41,987 nucleotides of DNA from Elusimicrobiota bacterium. GTDB taxonomy: Bacteria; Elusimicrobiota; Elusimicrobia; UBA1565; UBA9628. Every line of letters starts with the position of its first letter. Within the stretch, counting starts at the first letter, position 1. The translations under genes and the position numbers were made by a program. The stretch lies in the NCBI GenBank assembly GCA_016207605.1, contig JACQPJ010000042.1, forward strand, positions 1 through 41,987, written 5' to 3'. Below the pieces are notes generated by a model that saw only the letters and a program-made list of their open reading frames with translations, made no database searches and had not been told where the DNA came from. Of this stretch, positions 32,313-41,064 are shown piece by piece.

Positions 32313-33711
32313 TCCGTTTTAGAGGCGGCTTGGAGAATATCGTTCAGTCTCTCCAGCAGTGCGTTTTCGTCCGGCATCCTCAGTACAATCGGCATGTTCC
32401 ATAACCAGGGGGGATATGACTCCAACAACTCCTTTATCTTATCGGAGTTCCCCAGACCCCTATTTGTCTCGATCAAGAGCTGGTACATGCCTAGGACCGC
32501 GGCGAGGTTGGCGTTCATGTGATAGGAGACATAGCCAACGTCAAACACGTTCTTGGGAGCATGAATTTTGATGGCCGAGTGATATTCCGCAGGCGCATTT
32601 TCCTGGAGCCAATTCCACCGCTTCCCGGAATTAGGTCTTCGTGAAAACCAGCGCATATATTCCGCGATGATTCCGTAGAGGATGTCTTCCGATTGCGCGG
32701 ATACATGGGCAGGATATTGTCTCCATGAGGCAACTAGTTTTAGTCTGGCGCTGACGACATCTTTGGTCGTTATGAGAGATCGGGCGAGTTCCAGCACCTC
32801 CGCCGGCTCTTGAGGGATTCTCCATTCCGATGGGCGTTTGTACCAGAGGCGGGATGGGAGACCTCGCCAAACGGAGAGACTATCTTCATAATCCAGGCTC
32901 CAATTGACCTTCGGAACATTGTTTGTAGGGATGGAAATGTCGGGGAATACGGCGATCGCGGGGCCCAGGCGATCCAGCAGGGCGAAGCCCTCGTTTCTTG
33001 TCGCGGCGCGGTGGACGGTGAACTCTTCGCGCTGGATCGCGGCGTCATCTTCCGGGAGAAGGGCGCCGCGATAAAGGTCCTCAACGGGTTCCGGCAGCAG
33101 AACGGCGGTTATGACGCGGCCGCGTTGCCGGCCAGGCCGACCTCGGCGGAGACGGGCATATCGCCGCTTCTTCGCTCCTCTGCGTCGAGACCGTCGAAGT
33201 TGACGGCACCCGGGAGCGCCGCTGCCTCGTACGTTTGCGTCTGCGCGGCCTCGTCGGCTGATTCGCGCGGCGGTTCGGCGGAGCCGAGCACCTTGGTCGC
33301 GGAGGCGGCTGCCCGCTGGAGGGGCGCCGCGGTCGAATGAACCGCGGCTTTTCCATGGGCCGCGGCCGAGGGCGCGTTGGAGGGCCCGCCCATCGCCCGG
33401 TCAAACCGCGCCGGCCGCGCCGTCGGTTTCAACAGAGGAGACGCGACCGGCAGCGCAATGGCCGGGATCAGAGCTGCGGCGGAAAGAAATGATGCGTTCG
33501 CAAGAGGAGCATTCTGCTCGGATAGGCCCGTCAGCGGCGCGGCCAGAGACACCAGATCGACTTTGAAGCCCTGCGCTTCAGCCGCGATTTCCCCCTTGGG
33601 AGTTCCCGCGACGTCGCCCGGCCCCGCCAGCGCCGCGGGGGCGAGAACGGATTGAATCAGCGCGCCGCCCAACAACGCGCTGCCCATGCGTGAAGCGAAT
33701 CGGCGTTTCAC
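32309..33711 (-). pseudogene. Exported Ala-rich protein gene broken by a single frameshift near 33110-33125
   Basis: The first part (33711 down to 33109) begins with GTG and gives 200 residues: a strong signal peptide (RMGSALLGGALIQSVLAPAA, cut after ALA), then an Ala/Pro-rich stretch. It ends at TAA (33111-33109). My hand translation of the adjacent frame continues without stop from about 33120 to 32309 as a natural-looking sequence (VITAVLLPEPVEDLYRG, then FALLDRLGPAIAVFPDIS, and so on for about 270 residues). Loss of one base near GCGTCATAA would restore a single protein of about 470 residues. It is a real frameshift, a sequencing error, or programmed -1 shifting. No domain is recognised in the C-terminal part. 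GC is lower than in the glycan genes. The stop overlaps the convergent flavoprotein stop. Confidence 0.6.
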
Positions 33712-33790
33712 AAGGTTATTTTGGGGCGAATTCTCCTCAATCCACCCGGGTCTTTGGACCTATGCCGCGGGGCCAAAAGACCTATATCCC
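33712..33790 (-). promoter_or_regulatory. Paired GGNCC-box promoter element (site C), leaderless
   Basis: Read on the minus strand: box 1 TAGGTCTTTTGGCCC (from 33784), box 2 TAGGTCCAAAGACCC (from 33762), 22 bp apart. A CGGGT lies where the other copies have CATGC (33748-33744), then 20 bp, a -10-like CAAAAT (33723-33718), 6 bp, and GTG at 33711. GGATT after the box is shared with site D. The -10 is weaker than in site B. Confidence 0.6.
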
Positions 33791-33810
33791 CACGCCTGAG
33801 CGCGCGGCGG

Positions 33811-34797
33811 CTAGCGGAGATAGTGGATGAGGATATCGCCCATCAGCACGCCGCTGAACCCCGCGAAGTAGACGGTTGTCGGCGCGCCGTCTTGTCCGAG
33901 TCCATACAGGTTGCCGTCCGAGTTGACGCGCACGGCGATGAACCCCTGTTCGGGATCGTCGGCCATCAGCCGGAAAGTCCAGGCGGGGTAAAGCCTCCTC
34001 CGGTCGAAGTGGCGGATCAACTCCTCCCCGATCATGCCCAGCCTGTTCCCCTGTTGGTCGAGGGCGTAAGCGCTCCAGCGCGCATGGCTGACGCCGCTTC
34101 CCGTCGCGGCGAAAAGTGCCGGCCGAACGAATTCCAGGGCGCGGACCAGACGGGGGAATCTCAGCGTGAACGTGACCGGTCCGGCCGCGTCCTTTTGCGT
34201 CAGGAGGTTCGGACGGTCCTCGGCCAGAGGGACCACGGCCTTGCCCTCGTACTCGCATTGGGCGCTGACGATGCAGAGTCTGGACCCCGGCGTATGATGG
34301 ACGGCTTGAATACCCGCCCGTTCCAAGATCTCCGAGGCGGGCACGGGCCCCGCGGACGCGTCCACGGCGTTGAGGTTGAGCCGTCCCTCCTGATCGAACG
34401 CCTCGCGGAAGGCCGCATGCAGGTCTTTTGCCGTGTTTTGAAGGGCCAGGCGGGAGACTTGGTGCAGCACATCCATGCCGGAGGCGGACGGCGCGGCCCG
34501 GCGCGCGGGCTGGAGGAGTTTGACGGCGGCGTTCAAGGCGGCGGGCGCTGCCAGCGGGAGGCCGACGGCGGTGGGCGGGAGGGAGCCGTTGGGGGCCAGG
34601 AGCCCTTGATGCGAGCTCTGGTCGGGCAGCGCGGACAGAGGGGACAGCACGGTCTCGAAGCCGCGGAATAATTCGACATCCTTTGGCAAAGAGAAGTCTC
34701 TGATTGATAAAACGGCCCGTGCCGCGGGAGCAAAGAGGCCATGGAGCAGCACCAAGCCGATCGCCGAGCGCCCGGCGCGGAAGGGAGTCGTTGCCAC
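33811..34797 (-). CDS. Exported protein of unknown function
   Basis: A 328-residue protein starting with GTG. The signal peptide is RSAIGLVLLHGLFAPAARA, cut after ARA. The mature N-terminus has an Ala/Pro/Leu-rich linker (LPLAAPAALNAAVKLLQPAR) like that of the proteins at 17597 and 33711. A helical region (VLHQVSRLALQNTAKDLHAA) is followed by a beta-rich C-terminal domain of about 170 residues (TFTLRFPRLVRALEF, WTFRLMADDPEQGFIAVRVN, GDILIHYLR) without recognised family. Two cysteines (CIVSAQC) may form a disulfide. Lower GC than its glycan neighbours. Function unknown; a periplasmic or surface location is inferred. Confidence 0.7.
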   Translation of the reverse strand: MATTPFRAGRSAIGLVLLHGLFAPAARAVLSIRDFSLPKDVELFRGFETVLSPLSALPDQSSHQGLLAPNGSLPPTAVGLPLAAPAALNAAVKLLQPARRAAPSASGMDVLHQVSRLALQNTAKDLHAAFREAFDQEGRLNLNAVDASAGPVPASEILERAGIQAVHHTPGSRLCIVSAQCEYEGKAVVPLAEDRPNLLTQKDAAGPVTFTLRFPRLVRALEFVRPALFAATGSGVSHARWSAYALDQQGNRLGMIGEELIRHFDRRRLYPAWTFRLMADDPEQGFIAVRVNSDGNLYGLGQDGAPTTVYFAGFSGVLMGDILIHYLR

Positions 34798-34900
34798 GCC
34801 CGTATTTTAGCGCAACCGCCTGGAATCCGCATGAGCCTTTTGGCCCAAGGAACCTAGGTCGAAAGGTCCACAGGGCTTGTAGGCCGAAAGGCCCATGGCG
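34798..34900 (-). promoter_or_regulatory. GGNCC-box promoter element with three boxes (site D), leaderless
   Basis: On the minus strand three boxes occur: GGGCCTTTCGGCCTA, GGACCTTTCGACCTAGG and GGGCCAAAAGGCTC, the last running into CATGC (34833-34829). Exactly 19 bp follow to TAAAAT (34809-34804), then 6 bp, then GTG at 34797. Geometry is identical to site B, including a GATT just after the CATGC box. The predicted start point falls on the GTG. Confidence 0.7.
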
Positions 34901-34954
34901 GGGTCTGGCTCGACGCTCAGAGAGGAGACGCCGGCCGATGGGAAATGCTCACGG

Positions 34955-36112
34955 TCATTTCACCCGCAACGTGAAGACGCCGAGGGCGAAGGAGGCGAAG
35001 GCGCATTGGACGCCGGTGAGCACGGCGGCGATGGCCAGCACCGCCAGGTCCAGACGCAGGGAGTCCGATCCTCGCGGCAGGACATCGCCGTAGTAGGAAA
35101 GGGGAAAATAGGCTAGAGCGAGCAGGCCCAGCAGGATGAGCGCCGCTCCCAGGCCCAGGCCGCGCTCCAGGCTGAAGGTCCGGCGCAGGAAAGCATGGAG
35201 AGAATTGCCCGCGTCGAAGCGCTCCTGGTAGTCGGCTTCCTGCGCCGTCGCGCCCAGGCTGAGCGCGCCGATGCCCGTGAGCCATAGGAGCAAGGACGTC
35301 AGGATGTGGCGGGAGCCCAACCAAGCGGCGGCGTTTGGGAGGAAGCCGTCGCGCAATGTGATGCCGAGGAGGCCGGCCGCGCCCAGCGCGGTCAAGACCG
35401 CGCCGGGCGCGATGAATGTCCCGGTGGGCGAGAAGAGGAGCATGAAGCGCAGGTGCCGCCAGCCGTCGCGCCAGCGGCGCAGGTGCGGGGGGCGGCCGCG
35501 CAGGTCCCGGCGCAGGCCGCAGGGGACCTCGGCGACCTTCATCCCCATCAGGGAGGCCTTGACCACCATCTCGGTGGCGAACTCCATGCCGTCGGCCTTG
35601 AGGCCCAGGCGCTCGAAAGCCTCCTTGCGCAGGCCCCGCATCCCGCAGTTGGTGTCGCCGATGCCGGTGCGAAAGAGCAGGTTCATGACCGCGGTCAGGG
35701 CCGGGGTCCCCAGGCGGCGGTTGAGGAAGGGCATGGCTCCGGGCGCGATGGCGCCTCGGAAGCGGTTGCCCATGACCAAGTCGCAGCCTTGGCGCAGCTT
35801 GGACAGGTAGAGCGGGCTCTGTCCGAAGTCGTAGGAGCCGTCCGCGTCCCCCATAACGAGGAAGCGGCCTCGCGCCGCCGCGAAGCCGCCGCGCAGGGCC
35901 CGGCCGTAGCCCTTGCCGGCCACCGGGACGACGCGGGCGCCCAGCGAAGCGGCGATCTCCCGCGTGCGGTCGGTCGAGCCGTTGTCGGCGACGAGCACTT
36001 CCCCGGCGACGCCGGCGGCGGCGATCGCCGCCAGCGCCTCCCGCACGCAGGTCCCGACGGCGCGCTCCTCGTTGAGCGCGGGGATGACGATCGAAAGCTC
36101 AAGCTCCGCCAC
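34955..36112 (-). CDS. DPM1-like family 2 glycosyltransferase with membrane anchor
   Basis: A 385-residue polyprenyl-phosphate glycosyltransferase. LSIVIPALNEERAVG starts at residue 6, VADNGSTDRT is at 41-50 and GDADGSYD with D89/D91 binds metal. TNCGMRGLRKEAFE is typical of DPM/GtrB-like enzymes, and the last 150 residues contain about four membrane segments. It would load a lipid carrier with sugar for the divergent GT-C gene at 36170. The GTG at 36112 is chosen because TAACAT lies 7 bp upstream and the domain starts at once; the alternative TTG at 36139 is less likely. Confidence 0.85.
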   Translation of the reverse strand: MAELELSIVIPALNEERAVGTCVREALAAIAAAGVAGEVLVADNGSTDRTREIAASLGARVVPVAGKGYGRALRGGFAAARGRFLVMGDADGSYDFGQSPLYLSKLRQGCDLVMGNRFRGAIAPGAMPFLNRRLGTPALTAVMNLLFRTGIGDTNCGMRGLRKEAFERLGLKADGMEFATEMVVKASLMGMKVAEVPCGLRRDLRGRPPHLRRWRDGWRHLRFMLLFSPTGTFIAPGAVLTALGAAGLLGITLRDGFLPNAAAWLGSRHILTSLLLWLTGIGALSLGATAQEADYQERFDAGNSLHAFLRRTFSLERGLGLGAALILLGLLALAYFPLSYYGDVLPRGSDSLRLDLAVLAIAAVLTGVQCAFASFALGVFTLRVK

Positions 36113-36169
36113 GGCGGAGATGTTAGCATTCCGTTCCAAGGGGGAGGATTATGTAAAATCAGCGGCTCC
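36113..36169. promoter_or_regulatory. Divergent promoter region between DPM1-like and GT-C genes
   Basis: A 57-bp gap. On the minus strand TAACAT (36125-36120) is 7 bp before the GTG at 36112. On the plus strand TAAAAT (36154-36159) is 10 bp before the ATG at 36170. A GGGGGAGGA run at about 36140-36148 is purine-rich but lies too far from the ATG to be a normal Shine-Dalgarno. Confidence 0.45.
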
Positions 36170-37411
36170 ATGGAGCTTTCTCCCGCGCGCCGCCGCGCCG
36201 CCTGGGCGGCTATTCTCATCGCGGGCTTGGCCGTCCGCATCGGCTACGGGCTTTGGCGCGCGCCGGTTCTTTCGCCGGCGCCCAACCCCGACGAATACTC
36301 CGAGCTGGCGCAGTCCCTGGCGGCCTGCGGGATGCTGGCTCAAAGGGGCTGCGCGGCTCCCAGCGCCGCGCGCGAGCCCGCTTATCCCGTCTATCTGAGC
36401 CTGTGGTTTCGGCTGCTGGGCTCCACGCACGGGGCTGTTGTGGCGGCCAACGCCGTCCTCAGCGTCGTTCTTCTCCTGTGCCTGCTGGATTTTTCCCGCC
36501 GCGTCCTGGGAGACGAAACGGCCCTCCTGGCCGGCGCGATGACCGCCGTCTATCCGCCGCTGGTCTATTACGCGGCCGTTCCGCTGCGCGAAACCGCAAC
36601 GGCGTCCTTTTCCGTTCTCGGCGTGTGGGCCCTGGACGCGGCGCGCCGGCGAAATTCCTTGGCCGCCTACGCCGGGGCCGGCGCGGCGGCGGCCCTGGCG
36701 TCCTTGACCAACTTCACGGTGCTGCCCTATTTTTTGGTCTTGGCCCCGGCCGGCTTGCTGTGGGTCGCCCGGCGCCGCGCCGCCCGCGGTTCTTTGCGCG
36801 GGGCGTCGGCGTACGCTCTCGTGCTGGCGCTCTTCTACGGGCTTTGGCCGCTGCGCAACTGGCTTTTTTTTCACACCTGGATCATCGGCTCCTTGGGATC
36901 GGGCGGCGGATCCAACCTCTACGTCTACCAGGTTGTGCCCCAGGAGCTCGGCGGCACACCCCTTCAGGCGAAGATCCTAAAAGCGGATCCCCTCTTTACC
37001 GGCGCGCCTCCGGACCCGATCGCGCGGGATCATTATTTCTGGCGCATCGCCGCGGCGCGCGTCGTCGACAAGCCTCTCCATTACGTCCGGCTCGTATCCT
37101 GGCGTTTTTTCTGGGACATGTGGAGGCCCTTTCCTCGCCGCCGACCCTACGAACACTCCCACGCCCTCCTGCGCCTGACCGGACTGCTCACCGATGCCTG
37201 GATCATCCCCGTTGGTTTTGTCGGACTGGCTTTGGCGCTGGCGGCCGTGCCTGAGGTGATTTGGCCTCTTCTCTTCGTCCTTTCCCTGGACTTCGTTTAT
37301 TCGCTGGTCCTGACCATGCTGCGCTACCGCCTGTCTCTCATGCCGTGGCTGATCCTTGGCGCGGCGTACGCCCTGAGCCGCGGCCTCGCCGCTCTGCGCT
37401 CCAGGGATTAA
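36170..37411 (+). CDS. GT-C fold membrane glycosyltransferase (ArnT/PMT-like)
   Basis: A 413-residue protein with about 9-11 membrane segments. NPDEYSELAQ at residues 39-48 carries the acidic D41-E42 pair of the first periplasmic loop, the catalytic signature of GT39/GT83 enzymes, and REPAYPVYLSLWFRLLG matches their RxPxYP segment. It would transfer a sugar from polyprenyl phosphate, plausibly supplied by the divergently encoded DPM1-like enzyme, to lipid A, a glycan or protein. The reading frame is open far upstream (from 35306), but the ATG at 36170 with its own -10 box is the real start. Confidence 0.82.
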   Translation: MELSPARRRAAWAAILIAGLAVRIGYGLWRAPVLSPAPNPDEYSELAQSLAACGMLAQRGCAAPSAAREPAYPVYLSLWFRLLGSTHGAVVAANAVLSVVLLLCLLDFSRRVLGDETALLAGAMTAVYPPLVYYAAVPLRETATASFSVLGVWALDAARRRNSLAAYAGAGAAAALASLTNFTVLPYFLVLAPAGLLWVARRRAARGSLRGASAYALVLALFYGLWPLRNWLFFHTWIIGSLGSGGGSNLYVYQVVPQELGGTPLQAKILKADPLFTGAPPDPIARDHYFWRIAAARVVDKPLHYVRLVSWRFFWDMWRPFPRRRPYEHSHALLRLTGLLTDAWIIPVGFVGLALALAAVPEVIWPLLFVLSLDFVYSLVLTMLRYRLSLMPWLILGAAYALSRGLAALRSRD

Positions 37412-37412
37412 G

Positions 37413-37418
37413 TAGAAT
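37413..37418 (+). promoter_or_regulatory. Possible -10 box (TAGAAT) before the Wzy/TPR gene
   Basis: TAGAAT begins right after the stop of the GT-C gene and lies 8 bp before the ATG at 37427. No Shine-Dalgarno is visible. It could drive the ligase-like gene independently of the upstream promoter. Confidence 0.4.
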
Positions 37419-37426
37419 GACGCTCC

Positions 37427-40033
37427 ATGGCTGACGGCGGCAGAGCGGTCCCTCGCCAGATTCGGCCGCAGGCCGAGGCCTTCGCGCACAAGGCGATCAC
37501 GCTGTGGCTGCCCGTTCTCTACTTCCTGATCTCATCGCTGTTCTTCCTGCGCACCTACGATTCCGCGCAGGTCAAGATCACGATGATGCAGATGGGCGGC
37601 CTGGGCCTGCTGACCTTGTGGCTCTGCCGCCTGGCCGAGGCGGGGCGCGCGGCCTTCAGCCGGGACGACCTGGTCTGTCTGTCGCCCTTCCTGGCCTACG
37701 CCGTCGTCGGCGTCGCCTCCTTCCTGCACGCGCCCTACCGGATGGTGAGCACGGACTTCTTCCTGCGCCACATGTTCTACATGAGCGTGGCGCTCATCGT
37801 CGTCTACGAGCTCGACGAGGCGTCCGTCCAGAGCCTCCTGCGCTGGCTCATTCGGGCGGCCTGGGTCGCGGTGGGCTACGGCACGCTCCAGTTCGTGGAC
37901 ACGCGCTGGTTCCCGCCCGGCATCGGGATGGGCATCGACCCCTTCATCTGGCGCGGCGCCTTCGGGCCGCGCGTGTTCTCTACCTACGGCAACCCGAACT
38001 TCTACGGGGACTTTCTCGTCATCGTCTTTCCGATCCTCCTCACTCAGTATCTCAAGTCCCGGCGCTGGAGCCTCCTCCTGCTCATGGCCCTGCTCCTGCT
38101 CAACCTGGCCGCGACGGCCACCAAGGGGGCGTGGCTGGGATTCGCCATGGTCTGCGTGCTCTTCGGCGCGGTCGCGTTGGCCTGCTTCAAGGAGCGCAGC
38201 CGCCCTTATCGCGCGAAGATCCTCGGCGCCGCGGCCTTCGCCGCCCTCGTCCTGATCGGCTACACGGCCAAGGAGCTGCAGGGCCGCATGGTCTCGGTCA
38301 ATTTCCGCCTCTTCACCTGGGAGGCGACCTGGGAGATGATCCGGACCCAGCCCTGGCGCGGCTCCGGACTAGGGGCCTTCCCGCCGCTGTACCCGTCCTT
38401 CCGGCGGCCGCCGATCTTCCATGTCGAGGGCAAGCACAACACCGAGACCGACCACGCCGAGGACGAGTATCTCGAGCAGTGGCTCGACAACGGCATCCTC
38501 GGCTTCGGGATCTTCCTCTGGCTGGTGGTCAGCACGCTGGTCATCGGCTTGCGCTCCCTGGGGCAGCTCACGACCACGCTGTCGCTCAAGGACGGCCGTC
38601 CCCCGCCGCGCGCCTACGACTTGGCGGGGCTCTTCGTGTCCTTTGCCGGCATGCTCGGCCACAACTTCTTCGACGTCAGCCTGCGCTTCGTCTCCTCCGG
38701 GGTCTACCTGGGCCTGCTCTCCGGGCTGATCGTCAACGTCTCGCGCGGCCGCGCGCTCTACGAGCTCCACGGCCGCGCCGCGGCCGCGCCTGCGGACACG
38801 GAGCCGGGGGCCGGCCTCTGGAGGACGCTCTCCGATTTCCTGATCTGGCCCGCGCGCCTGGCCGCGATCGCGGGCGTGCTCTACCTGGTCTTTTTCAAGG
38901 ACTGGTCCGTTCTCCAGCGCGCCGCGGGGTTGGGCGGCATGGCCGGCGAGTTCGCCTCCCTCCTGGGGCCGCTCTCGCGCCTCTCTCTGGGCGGGGAGGT
39001 CCTGCAGTGGTGGCTCGCCTGGGGCGTGTTCGCCGGCTGCGTGGGAGGCCTGGGCTACGCCGTGATCCGGCTCTGCCTGCTCTCCGAGAACCCGGCGGTG
39101 CCGCTGATCGTCCTGGCCATGCTCGCGCCCCTGCGCCTCTTCTGGGGCTACTTCAAGGCCGACATGCACCACAATGTCGCGATCGCCTACTCCAAGGAGC
39201 GCCAGTACGACGCGGCCATCGCCAACTATCTCATCGTCAACAAGCTCAATCCGGACTTCGTCATGGCGAAGTACTTTCTGGGGAACGTGTTCAACGACCG
39301 CTTCGACATGCGCAGGACGCACAACCCCGCCTGGGGCGACTCCGGCGACGCCCCCTGGGACGACTACGACCGCGCCGTGCACTGGTACAACGAGGTGCGC
39401 CGGCGCGCGCCGAACTACGTCCAGATGCACCACCAGGTCGGCAACCTCCACCTGCGCCGCGCGCAGTGGGCGATGGATCCCAACAACCATCGGCCACCGG
39501 AGGAAGCCCAGAAATACCTGGACCTGGCCATGAACCGCTACCGCCTCTACCGACAGATCGACCCGGTCTTTGCGCCCAACTTCTACCGCATGGGTCAGAT
39601 CCACATGATGCGCAAGCAGCACGACGAGGCCGCCCGGGACTATGCCGACCTCATCGCGGCCAAGGCCTGCGCGGTGGAGCCCGGCCTCCTGGCCAACGAC
39701 GCCATGCGCCGCACCATTTTCTCCTACCAGCGCTACGTCCAGGAGGATGGGCGCTGGGTCCACCGCCACGCCATCCCCGAGGAGCCCCGGGAGGCGGCCG
39801 AGGCGTACCGGAACCTGGCCGACGCCCAGTTCCTGGGCGGGCATCTCCCCGAGGCGGAGCGCTCCTACAAGAAGTCCCTCTCCTTTGAGCCGGCCTTCGA
39901 CGTCGCCAAGAGGAACCTGGAGGTCGTCTACCGCCAGGCGCAGGCGCAGGGCCGCCTGCGCCAGGTCCCGCCGCCCGCCAAGGCGCCAGGTCCCGGGGAG
40001 CCGCCCTACACCGGCTACGAGGTCGCGCCCTAG
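37427..40033 (+). CDS. O-antigen ligase/polymerase (Wzy/WaaL-like) with C-terminal TPR domain
   Basis: An 868-residue protein. Residues about 25-450 hold 10-12 membrane segments of the O-antigen ligase/polymerase family; the large periplasmic loop with FTWEATWEMIRTQPWRGSGL (GxG and Arg-rich) and HAEDEYLEQWLDNGILGFGI is the family hallmark. Two further membrane segments follow near 480-570. The last 290 residues contain tetratricopeptide-like repeats (YDAAIANYLIVNKLNPDF at about 594, and EAERSYKKSLSFEPAFDVAK near the end). The TPR part, on the periplasmic side if topology is standard, may bind chain or partner proteins. It probably polymerises or ligates the glycan made by these operons. Confidence 0.8.
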   Translation: MADGGRAVPRQIRPQAEAFAHKAITLWLPVLYFLISSLFFLRTYDSAQVKITMMQMGGLGLLTLWLCRLAEAGRAAFSRDDLVCLSPFLAYAVVGVASFLHAPYRMVSTDFFLRHMFYMSVALIVVYELDEASVQSLLRWLIRAAWVAVGYGTLQFVDTRWFPPGIGMGIDPFIWRGAFGPRVFSTYGNPNFYGDFLVIVFPILLTQYLKSRRWSLLLLMALLLLNLAATATKGAWLGFAMVCVLFGAVALACFKERSRPYRAKILGAAAFAALVLIGYTAKELQGRMVSVNFRLFTWEATWEMIRTQPWRGSGLGAFPPLYPSFRRPPIFHVEGKHNTETDHAEDEYLEQWLDNGILGFGIFLWLVVSTLVIGLRSLGQLTTTLSLKDGRPPPRAYDLAGLFVSFAGMLGHNFFDVSLRFVSSGVYLGLLSGLIVNVSRGRALYELHGRAAAAPADTEPGAGLWRTLSDFLIWPARLAAIAGVLYLVFFKDWSVLQRAAGLGGMAGEFASLLGPLSRLSLGGEVLQWWLAWGVFAGCVGGLGYAVIRLCLLSENPAVPLIVLAMLAPLRLFWGYFKADMHHNVAIAYSKERQYDAAIANYLIVNKLNPDFVMAKYFLGNVFNDRFDMRRTHNPAWGDSGDAPWDDYDRAVHWYNEVRRRAPNYVQMHHQVGNLHLRRAQWAMDPNNHRPPEEAQKYLDLAMNRYRLYRQIDPVFAPNFYRMGQIHMMRKQHDEAARDYADLIAAKACAVEPGLLANDAMRRTIFSYQRYVQEDGRWVHRHAIPEEPREAAEAYRNLADAQFLGGHLPEAERSYKKSLSFEPAFDVAKRNLEVVYRQAQAQGRLRQVPPPAKAPGPGEPPYTGYEVAP

Positions 40034-41044
40034 GTGTCGAGCCCGGAGGATCGCGGCCTGAGCGCTCCGCTGTTCTCCGTCGTGATCCCGGCCTACAACC
40101 GAGCGGCGTCCTTGGCGGCCGCCGTGCGCTCGGTCCTGGCTCAGACGTTTCTGGATTGGGAATGCTTGGTGGTGGACGATGGCTCCACGGATGGGACGCG
40201 CAAAACGCTTTCCGTTTTCTCCGACCCGCGCCTGCGCGTCTTCCTCAATGAGCGCAACCGCGGCCAACACGCCTGCCGCAACCAGGCCATCCGCGCCGCC
40301 TCCGGGGAGTGGATCGCCTTCCTGGATTCCGACGACTTATTCCTGCCCAGCCGCCTGAAGGCGCTTGCCGCGGCCGCCGCCGCGCGGCCCCGTGTCGGCT
40401 TCTGGTTCACCAACGCGTACGTGCATCGCTGGGGCCGCCTGATCGGCACGCTGTTCGACCCCGCTCGCGAAATCCCCGAGGGCCGCGTCCCCGGCTGGTA
40501 CGCCGTGGGCGGGCGCTGGTTGCCCTACGTCACCACGATGGTCTGCATGCGCCGTTGCGCCTTCGACGAGACCGGCTTCTTCCGCGAGGACCTCAAGATT
40601 TTGGAGGATACCGAGCTCTACGCCCGCATGTTCCGCGCAGGCCTGGAGGTCGGCGTCCTGCGCGAGCCCCTGGCCGTGCGCTTCCTGCACGAGGGCCAGA
40701 TCACCCGCGACCACGAGCGCGACTTTCTGGAAGCGATGGAGGCCCTGCGCTCCTCCGGCGCCCCTCCCGACGTCGCGGCCGAGATCCGCGCCCGCGTCGC
40801 CCGGGAGGTGGCGGGCTATTTTTGGAAGTCCCTCAAGCCCGCGGCCGCGCGCGCCCTGCTGGAGCGCGAGCTGGGGCCCTCCGCCCGCCGCTCGCCTCTG
40901 TGGTGGGCCAGCTTCCTGCCTCCCGCCGCGCTCGCCCCCGCCCGCAAGGCCCGGGAGCTCTTCCTGCGCCTGCGCTGCGGCCTTTTCGCGCCCCGCGCCC
41001 TGCGCGAGGCCGGGCAAGTCGTGGACGCGCTTTTAAGGCGCTGA
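40034..41044 (+). CDS. Family 2 glycosyltransferase
   Basis: A 336-residue GT-A enzyme with FSVVIPAYNRAASLAAAVRS at residues 14-33, VVDDGSTDGT at 46-55 and the metal-binding LDSDD at 97-101. FREDLKILEDTELYARMFRA gives the catalytic ED pair typical of the family. The GTG start follows the stop of the ligase-like gene directly with no gap, so the two are coupled. A basic, helical C-terminal tail (LFLRLRCGLFAPRALREA) may bind the membrane surface. Donor and acceptor unknown. Confidence 0.83.
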   Translation: MSSPEDRGLSAPLFSVVIPAYNRAASLAAAVRSVLAQTFLDWECLVVDDGSTDGTRKTLSVFSDPRLRVFLNERNRGQHACRNQAIRAASGEWIAFLDSDDLFLPSRLKALAAAAAARPRVGFWFTNAYVHRWGRLIGTLFDPAREIPEGRVPGWYAVGGRWLPYVTTMVCMRRCAFDETGFFREDLKILEDTELYARMFRAGLEVGVLREPLAVRFLHEGQITRDHERDFLEAMEALRSSGAPPDVAAEIRARVAREVAGYFWKSLKPAAARALLERELGPSARRSPLWWASFLPPAALAPARKARELFLRLRCGLFAPRALREAGQVVDALLRR

Positions 41045-41064
41045 TGAGGCTTCTCCTCATCCTC

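Noticed and set aside
32770-33084. Separate minus-strand ORF of 104 codons
   Set aside because: Arg/Ser/Pro-rich shadow of the natural-looking frame of the split exported-protein gene.
34830-34900. Riboswitch or structured leader RNA formed by the GGCC hairpins with GNRA-like loops
   Set aside because: The -10 hexamer lies downstream of the hairpins and 6 bp before the start codon, so the hairpins should not be in the mRNA. No match to a known riboswitch class was recognised either.
36113-36139. TTG start at 36139 for the DPM1-like glycosyltransferase
   Set aside because: The GTG at 36112 has a TAACAT hexamer 7 bp upstream and begins right before the conserved domain, matching the window's usual layout.
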